From Hyalella azteca (taxonomy: Eukaryota > Arthropoda > Malacostraca > Amphipoda > Hyalellidae), in NCBI RefSeq assembly GCF_000764305.2, contig NW_025932616.1:79239-143238 (forward strand): DNA of 64,000 bases. Direction: 5' to 3'. Position 1 is the first letter of the stretch. Every line of letters starts with the position of its first letter. Below the pieces are notes generated by a model. It did no database searches. It was given only the letters and a program-made list of their open reading frames with translations, and had not been told where the DNA came from. Position numbers and translations under genes: made by a program. Shown piece by piece: positions 26,106 to 38,690 of this stretch.

Positions 26106-26630
26106 GCTGCTCACCCGTCCAGGCTCGTTACTCGCCCGTCTAGGCTCGTTACTCACCCGTCTAGGCTCGTCACTCACCCGTCTAGGCTCGTTACTCACCC
26201 GTCTAGGCTCGTCACTCACCCGTCCAGGCTCGTTACTCACCCGTCTAGACTCGTTACTCACCCGTCTAGACTCGTTACTCACCCGTCTAGACTCGTTACT
26301 CACCCGTCTAGGCTCGCTACTCGCCCGTCTATGCTCACTACTCACCCGTCTACGCTCGTTACTCTCCCGTCTATGCTCACTACTCATCCGTCTAGGCTCG
26401 TTACTCACCCGTCTAGACTCGTTACTCACCTGTCTAGGCTCGTTACTCACCCGTCTAGACTCGCTAATCGCCCGTCTAGACTCGTTACTCACCCGTCTAG
26501 ACTCGTTACTCACCTGTCTAGGCTCTTTACTCACCCGGCTAGGCTCGTTACTCAACCGTGTAGGCTCGTTACTCACTCGTCTAGGCTCTTTACTCACCCG
26601 CCTACTCCCGTTACTCAACCGTCTGTACCC
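26106..26630. repeat. Minisatellite, 21 bp unit, about 25 copies
   Basis: Units of CTCACCCGTCTAGGCTCGTT plus A. As 21 is a multiple of three, both strands stay open for about 190-220 codons. The resulting proteins (7-residue repeats of the LLTRLGS kind or the reverse) are by-products, not genes. Confidence 0.95.
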
Positions 26631-27856
26631 ATATACTCACAACTCTAAACATTATTCGTACACTTATCGTGAATTAACAGTCGCAGCAAAGCTAGTTGAA
26701 ATATTTCATATTTATGAGTGAAAATTTTCTGCCGGACTCGAGAAGAGGCTTTTGTAATGCCGGTGCTCTTCTTCTTTAAAAAGAGTTATCGCTCTGGTTA
26801 TCATCGATTGTTACTCTTTAAGAACCATCACTCTTAATAATACCAAGAGATCTCTATAGGCATGAAGTGCATGATTTAATGCAACAAGAGACTCGAAAGC
26901 AGAAATATCAGAAAGAATATTATTAAAACAAAAAGCACAATTGATATTTAAGAGCATAAAGAGAATCTAAATCTTTATAAACATGAAAAGCATCAAGAGC
27001 AGCCTGTGTTAACAGCATCAAGAGCAGCCTGTGTTAGCTCACCTGGGTTTCCATTGCCGCTAAGCCGACTAATTTGCCATTTTTTCGATCTGCCTCTCCC
27101 GCAGCCACAAAATTTAGGATTTTAATCGGCAATTTTGTAAAAAATTTGCATTAATATACATTTTGTCCCTCATAAATCAAAGTAAGCTCAGTTGTGCAGG
27201 TCAATGTTTTTCATGTGATGGCCTCAGAAAGCGAGAACACGACAATTTCTTTTAGCGTACTTTGGTAAAATATGTTCACCACTCCGATTTCAAAGGTAAT
27301 TTTTGGTAATTCAGTTGACTAATATTGAAACAAACATTTATTTGTGTATAGGATTCCATACTTTATTGATGACTATTGTTTGTTTATTTACGGAATATTT
27401 AAATCTTCCTGCTTCCCGCTTTATTATAAACTAAAAGTTATCATCGTTTCTAGTGTGAATGATTTTAACTGAGTAAGATAGTTTCATTTGTTGATATTTT
27501 ATTATCAAAATATTATTTAACAAATGATATCATTTAGCGTATTGAAATCTTATTTCATTTGGCAAAGATTGATTGGGGTGCAACTACTTAACATTTTCAA
27601 CGATATATTGCCAGTTTTTCAAATATGTGATGGTATTTCACTCAGTTTTAATTCTAATTTATACAGAGAGTGCAAATTGCTCGTATAGTTTAATCACTTT
27701 GGTTTTGTGTGATCATTTTTATTTTTTATCCTATCGTTTTATTCTTAAATTGTGTCGTTATTTTGTGGTAATTTTTGATCCCTCGCTTAATTTATGCTAG
27801 ACAATTTTTTTATACAAAAATTAGACACACTGAAGGGCAATCACCGGCACATTCTA
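26631..27856. other. No recognised gene
   Basis: A 25 bp duplication occurs at about 26995-27042 (AGCATCAAGAGCAGCCTGTG twice). A plus-strand hydrophobic frame at 27573-27800 is unrecognised. Confidence 0.45.
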
Positions 27857-27968
27857 ACATTATTTATATCACTTGATGCATCATTATTTATACCACTTAA
27901 CGCATTATAACATTATTTATATCACTTAACAATTTCTAACATTATTTATATCACTTAAAGCATTAACC
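27857..27968. repeat. Tandem repeat, ~30 bp unit, four copies
   Basis: Units of AACATTATTTATATCACTTA followed by a variable ~10 bp. Confidence 0.85.
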
Positions 27969-28015
27969 TCACATGAGTCATTGTCTCAGCTAATCACTAT
28001 CCAGCTGTCAATCAT

Positions 28016-28158
28016 TGAGGGATTGTTTTTTCATGACCTTTTGATCATCTGGCATTCAAAACTTTAAGCGAAGTAACATATATTAAATTTGAATAAAAAT
28101 ATCGAAATGAAAACTGAATTCGACCTTACCACCGTTCAAAAACTATTCAGGTTATTTT
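28016..28158 (+). repeat. 143 bp direct repeat, left copy
   Basis: TCATGACC.TTTGATCATCTGGCATTC then AAAACTTTAAGCGAAGTAAC and CTGAATTCGACCTTAC match 28892-29035 at roughly 90% by eye. The pair flanks 733 bp. The ends are not obvious long terminal repeats. Confidence 0.9.
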
Positions 28159-28891
28159 CTAGACTGGTGGAGACCAATAATTAGCTTTCTGCCGTGCATA
28201 TTCGTTTTGATCAAGCTCAATTCCGCCGAGTTTGACTGAATTAAGAAATCTATCTCTAAACTCGTAATGTAATTGTAAATTATCTCATACTGCGTGTTCA
28301 CGTTTTTTTAAATCATAATTTATGTGATTATAATTAATAAATTGTTTCGAACTAAACAGATCAGTTAATTTGAAAGCCGCGACAAACGTTATTCCTGTGC
28401 ATTATTCTAATTTAATGTGAGGCTTCAAACTGAAAACTTTACAATTTAGAAGCATCGCAAATGAAATCTAGTGACCCTATTTTTACAATTAATTGAACAA
28501 ATTTCCTCAAGTCCAAAGCATTTCCAATAACTCCGTTCCCACCGCCAGGGGAGACACGGAGAGAAAAAACTTCCACCACCGAAACAAAATTTTGGGCTCA
28601 TCGCTCTCGAGATTGAATGATTGCTTCTTCTCGAAAAGACAAAAATGCACTAAGAAAAATCGTATCCAATATTTCCAAAGCTCCTGAATTCGCAATCAAA
28701 GATCTCTTGATTTGATTTGTATTGAATTTTATCTTCTGGAGACTTTTATTTCCTCTACAGAAATGTGCAAGTTTTAATTTTGTATTTGACTTTCATTCAG
28801 TTAGCGAAGAGGAGAACAGGAATTTTCTTCGAAACTTGGAAAGGGATTACTTCTAATTCGGATGACTTTTTGTGATCCGAATAAGAATTGG
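28159..28891. other. Segment between the two 143 bp direct repeats
   Basis: Nothing recognisable; overlapping 62-64 codon frames lie on both strands at 28493-28695. Confidence 0.5.
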
Positions 28892-29035
28892 TGAGGGATT
28901 GGTTTTTTCATGACTTTTCGATCATCTGGCATTCAAAACTTTAAGCGAAGTAACAAATATCAAACTCAAATAAAAATATCGAAATGAAAACTGAATTCGA
29001 CCTTACAACCGTTCCAAAACTATTCAGGTTATTTT
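28892..29035 (+). repeat. 143 bp direct repeat, right copy
   Basis: Second copy of 28016-28158 in the same orientation, continuing into a short unrecognised open frame (28984-29244). Confidence 0.9.
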
Positions 29036-29484
29036 ATGTTTACAACTGGAAGGGACTTTTTCGAGCGAGATTCATTTTACTAAAATATAATATTAAATTA
29101 ATATTATTCAATGAGTCGTATAGACAGGCCATGGCCTCGAAAATCATGAAAACAATTCAGGCAGATCAGAAATATTGTTTTCCTTTGTCATCGCCACTTT
29201 CGAGTGACACGAAAGCGTGTGAATGTATGTCCCTGCAAGTCTAATATTACTAAAACATATACAATGATTGTAGTAAAATAAAGACTCTGTTTTGGCGCAG
29301 AGGAAGAGAGGCATCGGCTTTTGTAAATGACAAAGGATTGTGCTTCTGTCCCTCGCAGAAATTAAAGTTGCTGCTTCGGAAATGTATTGTCACGCGCACA
29401 AAGGGCAAGACTGCACACCTTTACCAGGGCAGCCATGCTACCGAACTTCTTTTGCCTGTAATCAATACCACCTGAGACGGTATA

Positions 29485-29872
29485 GTGGAGTGTTATTGGA
29501 GTGTTATTGAATGGAGTGTTATTGAATGGAGAGTTATTGAGTGGAGTGTTATTGAATGGAGTGTTATTGAATGGAGAGTTATTGAGTGGAGTGTTATTGA
29601 ATGGAGTGTTATTGAGTGGAGTGTTATTGAATGGAGTGTTATTGAATGGAGTGTTATTGAATGGAGTGTTATTGAATGGAGTGTTACTGAATGGAGTGTT
29701 ACTGAATGGAGTGTTATTGAATGGAGTGTTATTGATTGGAGTGTTATTGAATGGAGTGTTATTGAATGGAGTGTTATTGAATGGAGTGTTATTGAATGGA
29801 GTGTTATTGAATGGTGTGTTATTGAATGGAGTGTTATTGAATGGAGTGTTATTGAATGGAGTGAGTGATGGC
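29485..29872. repeat. Minisatellite, 15 bp unit, about 26 copies
   Basis: Units of AGTGTTATTGAATGG with a few AGAGTTATTGAGTGG variants. All copies keep phase, so two plus-strand frames remain open for about 130 codons. Confidence 0.96.
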
Positions 29873-32800
29873 AGGCGAGGGGTGGAGTGTTAGTGAATGG
29901 AATGTTGAATGTTATTGAATGGTATTGAGATAATGGCGAAGAACTGGTATTGGATGGAAGAATGATGTGAGAACGATGATCAGGAAACGTAACTGAACGT
30001 GATAATAATCAATGGCAGGGGCAGAAGTAACTACATTTTATCGAAAATATAGCATTTGGTCACCAATGACAAGTTATATTGACAGTGATAAGTTAATGAA
30101 AACATGACCCATACAATAAGGTAAAGATCTAGCTGAGTAAACTTATGTAAAGTTATTAAATATTGTAAAATTAAATGTTGTAAAACACACTTGCTCACCA
30201 ACAGCACCAGCAGAGAGCAGACTTAGCACTGATTTACTTTTTTATTATGAGTCAAAGTGAGTCAGAATGAGCCAAAGAAGCACAAAGGTGCATTGATATT
30301 TGAGTCAAATTTAATGAATAATTCATGAGCATATACACCTAAAATTTATTATATATTTAATGCGTTATGTTGAGTAATTATGTTGTAACATATGTTATTG
30401 TCGAGGTTAATTTACACGGTCCAATACAACGGCACGCCAGTCTAATGTGAGGGCATAGGATTACCGTAATTTAAACACGTGTAAGAAATTTATGGCAAAA
30501 AGATAAGTTTGGTTATAATTTGAGAGCAAGGCGAGGGATTAGCAGAATATGCTGGGATTTTATCAATTATGTCAAAACGTTCAATGAATAACATGTCAGT
30601 CTGGCTTGAGATTTTAATTCAATGTGGAGCTTTTCCTCGAGCCATCGGGGTAACCACTTTTCTTCAATAAATAAATAAAGATAGAAGCAGATGTGGCACT
30701 AAATAGCAAGTACAACTATTAATGTAGAAATTTCCCCGTAAATTTAAAAATTTGTTCTAAGAAAACTTATCAAACAACGACAATTTATTCTAATAATGTT
30801 ACCAAAAACCATTCAAAATTGATCGATTTATCTAATAAAGCTGCTTACAAAAATATTTCATTACATGTAAATACAATTACCCCAAATAAACAAGTACAAA
30901 TTCAAAACCAATCGACCATAAGCGAGAACAATAGCTCTTTAAACGTCGCGATTCGGGGCGAGCAAGATTGCGTAGAGTTTTGAGAGTACAGCCGTCCCGA
31001 TGGACGTCATCTGTAACGCAATTAGTGGACTTGGATGGGACAAAAAAGTCTCGCTAATGAGGCTCTTATCGTCATCTCACGAGCACTGGAGGAGGCTTCT
31101 CAAAATTCTCCGAGATACAATCTCGCAGGTGAAGTTTCCAAAAAATAACGCGCCGCAAAACACACCTAATTTTTGTTGCTGGATCGCCGTCGTGATATGG
31201 AAGTGTGATCGTGGATGCCTGGGCGTGAATAGTAAAGGATTTGGCATGTTGTCAACAGTGACCGGGAATAGTTTTTTTTATCAATTTTAAGAATTAAATT
31301 GTAGAAATTAAGTGGATTAACAGCTATTTATAATTTTTTTAAAATAGTTAATAAAATTAGAAGACTTATTTGTAAGCACATTAATTTTATCCGGCAATAG
31401 GCGCTATCTGTTACCGACTAAAAATTTAAGCTCGCATAAAATCTTTTAAAGGCACTTAAATTCGCTCTGTATCGTTAACAATATTATTGAATGGAGGATC
31501 TCAAGATCTTTGTGTTCGCTGAAGATATAATAAAATTTTCTCAGATGAGAGAGCCGATGAGAGCTCCAATTCATCATGGCACTCATGTGCACCTAAAAGC
31601 ACTTAAAAACTCACTTAGAAACTCATTTCTATCCAGTAGGCAACCAACTTCAAATGGCACCAAACAGGCCTAGAAGCAGCCAAGCTGCTGGTATGCTATT
31701 AAAAATCTTAGAGATATTCGTGAGGCCTAACGTTTAGGCCTCCTAAGGCCTATTAGAACAAGACCTTCTAGAAGCCTTCCCAACGAACTCTTGTTAGGAC
31801 AGCTTCTGCTGCCTAACCTAATGAAACTTGAGTGTGTTTGCAGTCACGGTGCCCCGACTTATAACATCCATTAATGAAATTTTAGGGTAGAATTCCTTAA
31901 GAAAAATAAAGACGAGTTTCCAGGAGCGGAGCGGGGAAGCTGCCAGAAGGTTTGGACAGAACAGCAAGAAACAAAAGTGGGAACTGCTCTTTGATTCCCT
32001 GGAGTAGCGGGCCGAGTGAATCAAATTGCCATCTAATAAAGGAAGGTCAGGCCATAGCAGAGCTACGTGCTCTGGGCTAACTCAAGCTGGCTAGCTGATA
32101 CAGAGCTTGCAGCTGCACTCGCTTGCTGCTGCATTTATCCTATGGACTGAATTCAGTGAAAACATTCAGTGAATGATCCACATTTCGATGGTCCTTATTT
32201 CAAAAGCTGGGTTTATTGTAAAGCCAACTGCTCCTACTTTTGTATTTAGTGGATTTAATGAAGAAACACAGTGGATTTAGTGGAGAATTAACTGCTTCTC
32301 TATAATTTCTAAAAATTAAAGTTGAGAATGCCTAGATCTGCAAAGGATCGAGTAGTTTAAATTCCACCGTCTCTCAAAAAATTTTTAGTTTGCAACAATC
32401 ATTTTTACTTTCACTTTTCATGACGTTCTTTATCAATCTGTGCAAGAACTGAAAGTTTAGTTTTTTATTCTCGCTTTGGCCGGGAGCACAGGAACACAGG
32501 AACACACTTCTAGGAGCACAGGAACGAAGTGTATTTTTTCAGGAAGTGGGACGCCCAAAACAGTTAATCCTCCAGGATAGAGGATACCTCTGGCGGTGGG
32601 CAGATAGCAGAATTTCAAGACGGGCTCTATCCCAAAGGTCCGCACTTAAATCTTGTTTAACAATAACAGTTGGGTTGAAAGGCGTCAGATGGTTGGCCAG
32701 CCCATGTCTGCTCCAATTTTCACATTGAAAAGCTTGATTCGATTTCAGCTGTAGGGACTCCCACGCAAGACGAAGTTTTCGGTGCCTCTCACATTCCGCT

Positions 32801-33874
32801 TTTCGTTTTTTAATGAAAAGATTGTCAAGTTTAGGGCTTAAAGTTTGAAGTTTATCGTCGTGTCGACAAATTTGCGATCCTTTCGACACGACATTTGCGA
32901 GAAAATTGCGATTTGTGATCTGAAGTCTAATATACTATGTCATCAAAATCTAAACCTTCTCATATGTTAATCATCATAAATTTGTCATAAGAATACTATT
33001 AATACATGATCTTTATTTCGCATATGTCAATATATTTGAATGATTAAGCAGCTTCAACATTCTTGAATGCACTCTCATATTGGTTACTACTTAGTTCTAA
33101 TTTTTTGCACAATTTTTGTACAGAATTGTATAATTCAATCAGGATCATTTATGTCTATCACGATTTATATAACTTTTTTATTACATTTTGACTCTATACC
33201 TCAACTTTAATCCAAGCAATCATATCTCCCGTTAACGTTACAGGGATGTTCTCCGTGGCAGTTCATTGTACATGATAATTTTGTTACCTTCAGATTCATA
33301 TCATATTGAAGGTAACAAACTGTTAAAAATTATTTCATCATGTCTGATGATCTCTATGTGTATCAAATTTTATTATCATGTAGTTAGCCCGTATATTCGC
33401 TCCAGCTGCCACTGTATGAAATTTTTTTATATCAAGGATGCTTCGAATTTCTTGGCAGCATTTTAGAATTCAATTAAATTTCTGGTCATAATTTACTAGC
33501 AGACGAAAGTTTTTTTTCAACCACAATACAATTTCAGCGTGTTTAGGTATTCAACCTAATTAGGTTTATAGTCTGCGTTCCTGGGCTTTCATCCTATTCA
33601 GTCAGTACTAACTATCGCTTAATTTTTCTCCAAACTTTCTAAAATTTGCATCACTGCTAGAGGACTTTTTTGCGTAATTTAGCCATCATGAGTTCCATTA
33701 AAGAAAACTTTTGCCTGCACATCATTCTTGCTCTTCCACGACCCAAGTGATGTTTATGTAGAGCTTTAATGCATCTCTTGCTGAGCTGCAAACTTAGGTG
33801 GCAGCAGCGCCCTTCACCAAGGCCCCCTGGGTGAGCCGCAACCGTCACTAAGCCGTTGATCCTTGACGACCTGC
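29873..33874. other. No gene identified with confidence
   Basis: Contains the unrecognised frames at 31000-31290 (plus) and 32539-32889 (minus, 116 codons, start MSKGSQICRHDD). A small inverted segment built on TTAGGCCTCCTAAGGCCTA lies at about 31730-31755. No conserved protein family seen. Confidence 0.45.
31000..31290 (+). CDS. Unrecognised open frame, possibly a short first exon
   Basis: A 96-codon frame starts MDVICNAISGLGWDKK and contains SHEHWRRLLKILRDTISQ. A GTGAAG that could act as a splice donor follows codon 43 (31129), so the frame could be a first exon rather than a whole gene. I know no family for it, there is no neighbouring exon I can point to, and chance is a real alternative. 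Confidence 0.15.
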   Translation: MDVICNAISGLGWDKKVSLMRLLSSSHEHWRRLLKILRDTISQVKFPKNNAPQNTPNFCCWIAVVIWKCDRGCLGVNSKGFGMLSTVTGNSFFYQF

Positions 33875-34022
33875 CAGGCCATACTTTCAAAACTCGCTAA
33901 GTGAACGTAAGTACTTACGCTCTATTTTCTTGTCTATGATTGGTAGATTTGGCTTGAAAGGCCGTCAATGATTGGCTGATGAACTTACGATCTCTTAACT
34001 TTTTTTGAAAGTATGGGCCCTG
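33875..34022 (-). mobile_element. MITE-like element, copy 2 (inverted)
   Basis: Starts CAGGCCATACTTTCAAAACT and ends TTTTTTTGAAAGTATGGGCC plus CTG. It is the reverse orientation of copies 1, 3, 4 and 5 and keeps both inverted termini and the CGTAAGTACTTACG palindrome. Confidence 0.9.
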
Positions 34023-34043
34023 CTGGCATTTAGCAAAACTCGC

Positions 34044-34199
34044 TTAAGTACACGTAGCGTAGCGGCCTATGTACACGTACCGACCTAAGTACACATAGCG
34101 GCCTAAGTGCACGCAGTGGTATAAATACACGTTCGGGCTTTCATGTACCGACCTACGTACACGTACCGGCTTAAAGTACACATACCGGCTCATGTACAA
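34044..34199. repeat. Degenerate tandem repeat, ~20 bp unit
   Basis: Units of TGTACACGTACCGACCTA with many variants, about eight copies, starting just downstream of the MITE. Confidence 0.8.
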
Positions 34200-34929
34200 C
34201 ACATTCACTTGAGTCGCTGTTACATTTGGAAAGAATTTTGTAGGTAATGGCTATTAAATTTTCTTCTTACTTTCGAATGTTAGCAATGAAGAACTTGTAT
34301 AAACAAACTGTTCAAGATTTGGAATCAATGAATGATATAAATTCGACGGTGACTAGATTATATTTGAAGTTCTCAAAACGAGATACAATTTAGGGTTCAT
34401 TGAAGCGTATTTTAGCCTAACTACTTAAACTTCATTCGAACATTTCCCTACAAAAAAAAAAAACACGACAAAATTGCCTCCTATAAAAAGACAGACTTGT
34501 GCAGCGGGTTATTTTTAAATTTAATGACCTACGCCATCAACGTAAATTCTTTCGTGTGTAGAAGCAACGTAAGAGTCAATATTGCCGACTGTCCTCTCCT
34601 TGCTCATTCAACGAACCCAAATTCGATGCCAGTGAAGTCGGCAGCTCAAAAGAATTCAATCAGAACTTGGAGCCGTCGCTCAGAAATCTCCTTCTCGGGA
34701 TTTCCTGAGGTTCTTTTATATCTTGCTTGACATTTGACAATTTGTTCAGAGTAGTTTGAAAACAAATTAGAGATCAAGATGGCACCTTTAAGAATGGGCA
34801 GTTGAGAAAAATTGTCTTCGCTGCAGGGAACCTCGGTTGCAGTCGAGGAAAAACTTCGGGCTAAGGACATTTTTCCGTCCGTCAATCTGTGCAAAAGTTT
34901 GGCATTTCTGTAATATCGTGAGCATGAAT

Positions 34930-35300
34930 GAATCTTAGACACTTCTAAATCCAGGGGTTGAATAAATAGAAGGCACTTATAAATCCGAGGGATGAATAAA
35001 ACGTAGACACTTGTAAATCCAGGAGATGAATACATCATAGACACTAATAAATCATGGGTGTGAATAAATTGTATACACATATAAATCCAGAGGATGGATA
35101 CATCGTAGACACTAATAAATCATGGGTGTGAATAAATTGTATACACATAAATCCAGAGGATGGATACATCGTAGACACTAATGAATCCCGTAATGGATTA
35201 TCTTGGACACATGTAAATACTGCACATGAATACAGGATTAGAATGCATCGAAGTGACTTTAAAAACCTGGGGATGAATACAGCGTATACCTACACTCGTA
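34930..35300. repeat. Degenerate tandem repeat, ~32-36 bp unit, about ten copies
   Basis: Units combine ATGAATAAATCGTAGACACT with AATAAATCCAGGGG. Two neighbouring double units at about 35085-35185 are nearly identical, showing recent local copying within an older array. Confidence 0.88.
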
Positions 35301-35421
35301 AATAAAAATTTCGCTTTTCTTCACATCATATAGCTTGATGTAAAAGAAATATTGAATTTTTAAACTCCGAAGAATATTCAGTAATTTCATTAAAACTTCA
35401 GCCGGATTAAACAACATTTAC

Positions 35422-35710
35422 GTCACTCGCAAGTCACCCAGCAAGACTCACACTAGTCACTTCACTCACAGGTCACCCAGCAACTACCACTAGTCACTTA
35501 ACTCACTAGTCACCTAGCAATACTACGACTACTCATTTCACTCACAAGTCACCCATCATGACTACCACTAGTCACTTCACTCACAAGTCACCCGTCAAGA
35601 CTACCACTAGTCACTTCACTCACAAGTCACCATCAAGACTACCACTAGTCACTTCACTCACAAGTCACCCATCAAGACTACCACTAGTCACTTCACTCAC
35701 AAGTCACCCA
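35422..35710. repeat. Minisatellite, 39 bp unit, about seven copies
   Basis: Units of ACTAGTCACTTCACTCACAA then GTCACCCATCAAGACTACC. Confidence 0.93.
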
Positions 35711-35726
35711 GAACACTGAATATACC

Positions 35727-35936
35727 GCCAATAGTTTCAAAAAAAGTTAAGAGGTCGTAAGTACATCAGCCAATCATTGACGGCCTTTCGAGCAAAATCC
35801 ACCAATCATAGACAAGAAAATAGAGCGTAAGTACTTACGTTCACATAGCGAGCTTTGAAAGTATCCACCAATCATAGACAAGAAAATAGAGCGTAAGTAC
35901 CTACGTTCACTTAGCGAATTTTGAAAGTATGGCCCT
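35727..35936 (+). mobile_element. MITE-like element, copy 3, with internal duplication
   Basis: Starts near CCAATAGTTTCAAAAAAAGT and ends TTGAAAGTATGGCCCTG. Its right half, from CCACCAATCATAGACAAGAA to TTTGAAAGTAT, is present twice, adding about 66 bp. The right end shares its last bases with the left end of copy 4. Confidence 0.88.
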
Positions 35937-36085
35937 GGGCCTATAGTTTCAAAAAAAGTTAAGAGATCCTAAGTACATCAGCCAATCATTGACGGCCTTT
36001 CAAGCCAAATCCACCAATCATAGACCAAAAAAAAAGAGCGTAAGTACTTACGTTTACTTAGCGAGTTTTGAAAGTATAGCCCCTG
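35936..36085 (+). mobile_element. MITE-like element, copy 4, head-to-tail with copy 3
   Basis: Starts GGGCCTATAGTTTCAAAAAA and ends TTTTGAAAGTATAGCCCCTG. It directly abuts copy 3 with no spacer, so the two form a tandem dimer. Confidence 0.9.
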
Positions 36086-37073
36086 GTTCCTCATTTTTGA
36101 GTTAATCACAATGTTATAACATAGTTCTCGTTCGTTAATTTTATCACAATAATTATCTGGCATTTGCACCAGTGTGATGAGCGTTAAAGACCTCTTCATC
36201 TTCCCTCCAGTGTCAACTCTTTATCTCATTTAAAACTGGTCTAAAATCCCTAGAAACATATTAACGGCCGGATTTTATCCGCTAGTTCTGTTTAAATAAT
36301 TTTTTTTGCTAAATACGCTTTTGTTCAATAAATACTGATCTACATTTCAAGAGATATCAATAATTATTATGTAAGCCTCGTGCCAAGATGACTTTTTCAA
36401 ATTAAAAATAAGTATGTGAATAAGTGATACGCGTTCTACTCTAAAGCGAAAATGATATAACTTTCTACCGCATGATAATCTTGTTGAATTTAATTTCTTC
36501 AATTATTCAGTTGACTCAGTTGATTTCGACATGTAGCAGCTACTCCATACCATTGACGATATTTACAATTTCTCTGTAGAAATCCTCGGTCCTAAATGGA
36601 AATCCGAATATTTTTTGGTGACAGTAAATCATGAATGCCAAATGCATGTAGTTTCTGCAAAAAACTACATACCCTAAATAAAAGGATTTCTAGCAGCGTT
36701 TTGATTATCTTTCAGTGAACCATTCCAATTTTCTAGGCATGTTCCTGTAGCTTTTGGCTGCAGTACAACTTTGAATATTAAGGAAAAGACCTATTTTCTG
36801 GCAAAATTTCTGAAGCGGCCTTATTCAACCATTATTAGCCCGACTCTGGTTCGACCAATTCATCAAAATAAGCAACAAATCATAGTACTTAATCTCAATT
36901 AACCGTACTACGGTGAGATGAAAAAGAGCGTCCGTTAGATAGAGAGAAATGTTAGCATTGTTTGAGCAGTTGAATGTTGAGTCGGTATTCGGCGCTCATC
37001 TTTAATATTAAGTCTCTTTAGATGCGGTGATACTGATCGACGGCCTGGCTGTCGCCTCATATTCGTTGCCTAT
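36086..37073. other. No recognised feature
   Basis: AT-rich sequence with a 73-codon minus-strand frame (35978-36199) that overlaps MITE copy 4 and is not a gene. Confidence 0.45.
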
Positions 37074-37595
37074 GTCAGCATACGCATATTTCAGCATCAG
37101 CGGATGTCAGCATACGCATATATCAGCATCAGCGGATGTCAGCATACGCATATTTATCCGCGGATGTCAGCATACGCATATTTCAGCATCAGCGGATGTC
37201 AGCATACGCATATTTCAGCGTCCGTGGACGTCAGCATACGCATATTTCAGCATCAGCGGATGTCAGCATGCGCATATTTCAGCATCAGCGGATGTCAGCA
37301 TACGCATATTTCAGCGTCCGTGGACGTCAGCATGCGCATATTTCAGCATAAGCGGATGTCAGCATACGCATATTTCAGCATCAGCGGATGTCAGCATACG
37401 CATATTTGAGCGTCCGCGGACGTCAGCATACGCATATTTCAGCGTCCGTGGACGTCAGCATGCGCATATTTCAGCATAAGCGGATGTTAGCATACGCATA
37501 TTTCAGCATCAGCGGATGTCAGCATACGCATATTTCAGCATCCGCAGACGTCAGCATTTGTAGATGTCAGCATCCAGGTATTTCAGCGTCCTAAT
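37074..37595. repeat. Minisatellite, 32 bp unit, about 16 copies
   Basis: Units of TACGCATATTTCAGCATCAG plus CGGATGTCAGCA. Two sub-types (AGCATCAGCGGATG and AGCGTCCGTGGACG) alternate in small blocks, and one unit lacks the middle (37140s), which suggests multi-unit duplication. All three plus-strand frames stay open because the unit lacks stops. Confidence 0.95.
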
Positions 37596-37963
37596 AAATC
37601 ATCTGACAACTATTTATTCTGGACGTACGTATTTCATCTGACATGTTTTATTTCCAATGTCGAGACTGCACTCAATTCATTATTTCTGAGATATGTCGCA
37701 AAATTATGTATTTGTTATTTGTTATTGCTGTCACTTCTCGTCTTCTACATTATATTTCATCAGATGAACGGCTTCTCTTCTCAATGTCTTGTTTCGTTCT
37801 ATAGGTCGCTTTTATTTTTCACTTTTTTGCTTCGCTTTTGATGTCCCGTTTCGTCACACAAAAGAAAAATGATGTCGTTGATAATTTTTGATATTCCGGG
37901 GTTTCTAGTGTTGTGTCATGTTCGAGGCAGACGTATTGTTTGATGCCTTTTCTTGATGCCGTT

Positions 37964-38245
37964 CGTCGTGTGTTTGATGTCGTGTTAGGTGACGTGCAAC
38001 GTGTGTTTGATGTCGTGTTAGGTGACGTACGTAGTGTTTGATGTGTTTAGTGCCGTACGTCGTGTGTTTGATGTCGTGTTTAGTGCTGTACGTCGTGTGA
38101 TGGATGTCGTGTTTGTTTGGTGCCGTACGTCGTGTGTTTGATGTCGTGTTTAGTGCCGTACGTCGTGTGTTTGATGTCGTGTTTAGTGCCGTACGTTGTG
38201 TGTTTGATGTCGTGTTTAGTGCCGTACGTCGTGTGTTTGATGTCA
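37964..38245. repeat. Minisatellite, ~33 bp unit, about eight copies
   Basis: Units of CGTCGTGTGTTTGATGTCGT plus GTTTAGTGCCGTA; 33 is a multiple of three, giving open minus-strand frames of the TTYGTKHDIK kind. Confidence 0.93.
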
Positions 38246-38460
38246 TATTCTGATTTTTTGGCATTTAAAGTAAATTTGTAAGCGTTGAGCGATCGCTTGT
38301 TGCCTGATGCCGCAACTTGATCACAATTCATTTATTGAAGTCATGCTTCCCTTCTGACATACGTTACTGTTGATCACCTTGCGTCTCTTCCGATGTTCTG
38401 GTCTATATTCCATAAATCAAGACGATCTCTTCACATTTTTTTTTCGGTCTTTTCAACCGT
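38246..38460. other. No recognised feature
   Basis: Short spacer between two arrays. Confidence 0.4.
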
Positions 38461-38690
38461 TGTTCCCATCTCTATATCCTTCGGTCCCATCTCTTCATCC
38501 CTTGCTTCCATTTCTCCATCTCTTCATCCCTTGCTTCCATCTCTTCATCCTTCAGTCCCATCTTTCCATTCTTCGGTCTCATCTCTTCATCCTTCAGTCC
38601 CATCTCTTCCTTCCGTGTTTCCATATCTTCATCCTTCGGTCCCATCTGGTCACCCATTTATCCCATTTTTCATCCCTCTCTTCATCCCTC
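38461..38690. repeat. Pyrimidine-rich degenerate repeat, ~20 bp unit
   Basis: Variants of CCCATCTCTTCATCCTTCGG, almost all C and T on the plus strand. Confidence 0.85.

Noticed and set aside
26049..26721. 221- and 189-codon frames on opposite strands
   Set aside because: Product of the 21 bp minisatellite; both strands are equally open.
29485..29893. Two overlapping ~130-codon frames (WSVIE and LLNGV repeats)
   Set aside because: Both are readings of the same 15 bp array.
32539..32889. 116-codon minus-strand frame starting MSKGSQICRHDD, considered as a retroelement N-terminus
   Set aside because: The resemblance to Penelope-like N-terminal regions is too loose, and no reverse transcriptase lies downstream.
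36840..36860. GGTTCGACC, considered as a tRNA T-loop
   Set aside because: No acceptor stem, D-arm or anticodon arm could be fitted around it.
37074..37595. Possible CRISPR-like array of 32 bp units
   Set aside because: Units are directly adjacent with no unique spacers, no cas genes, and the context is eukaryotic. The same applies to all other arrays.
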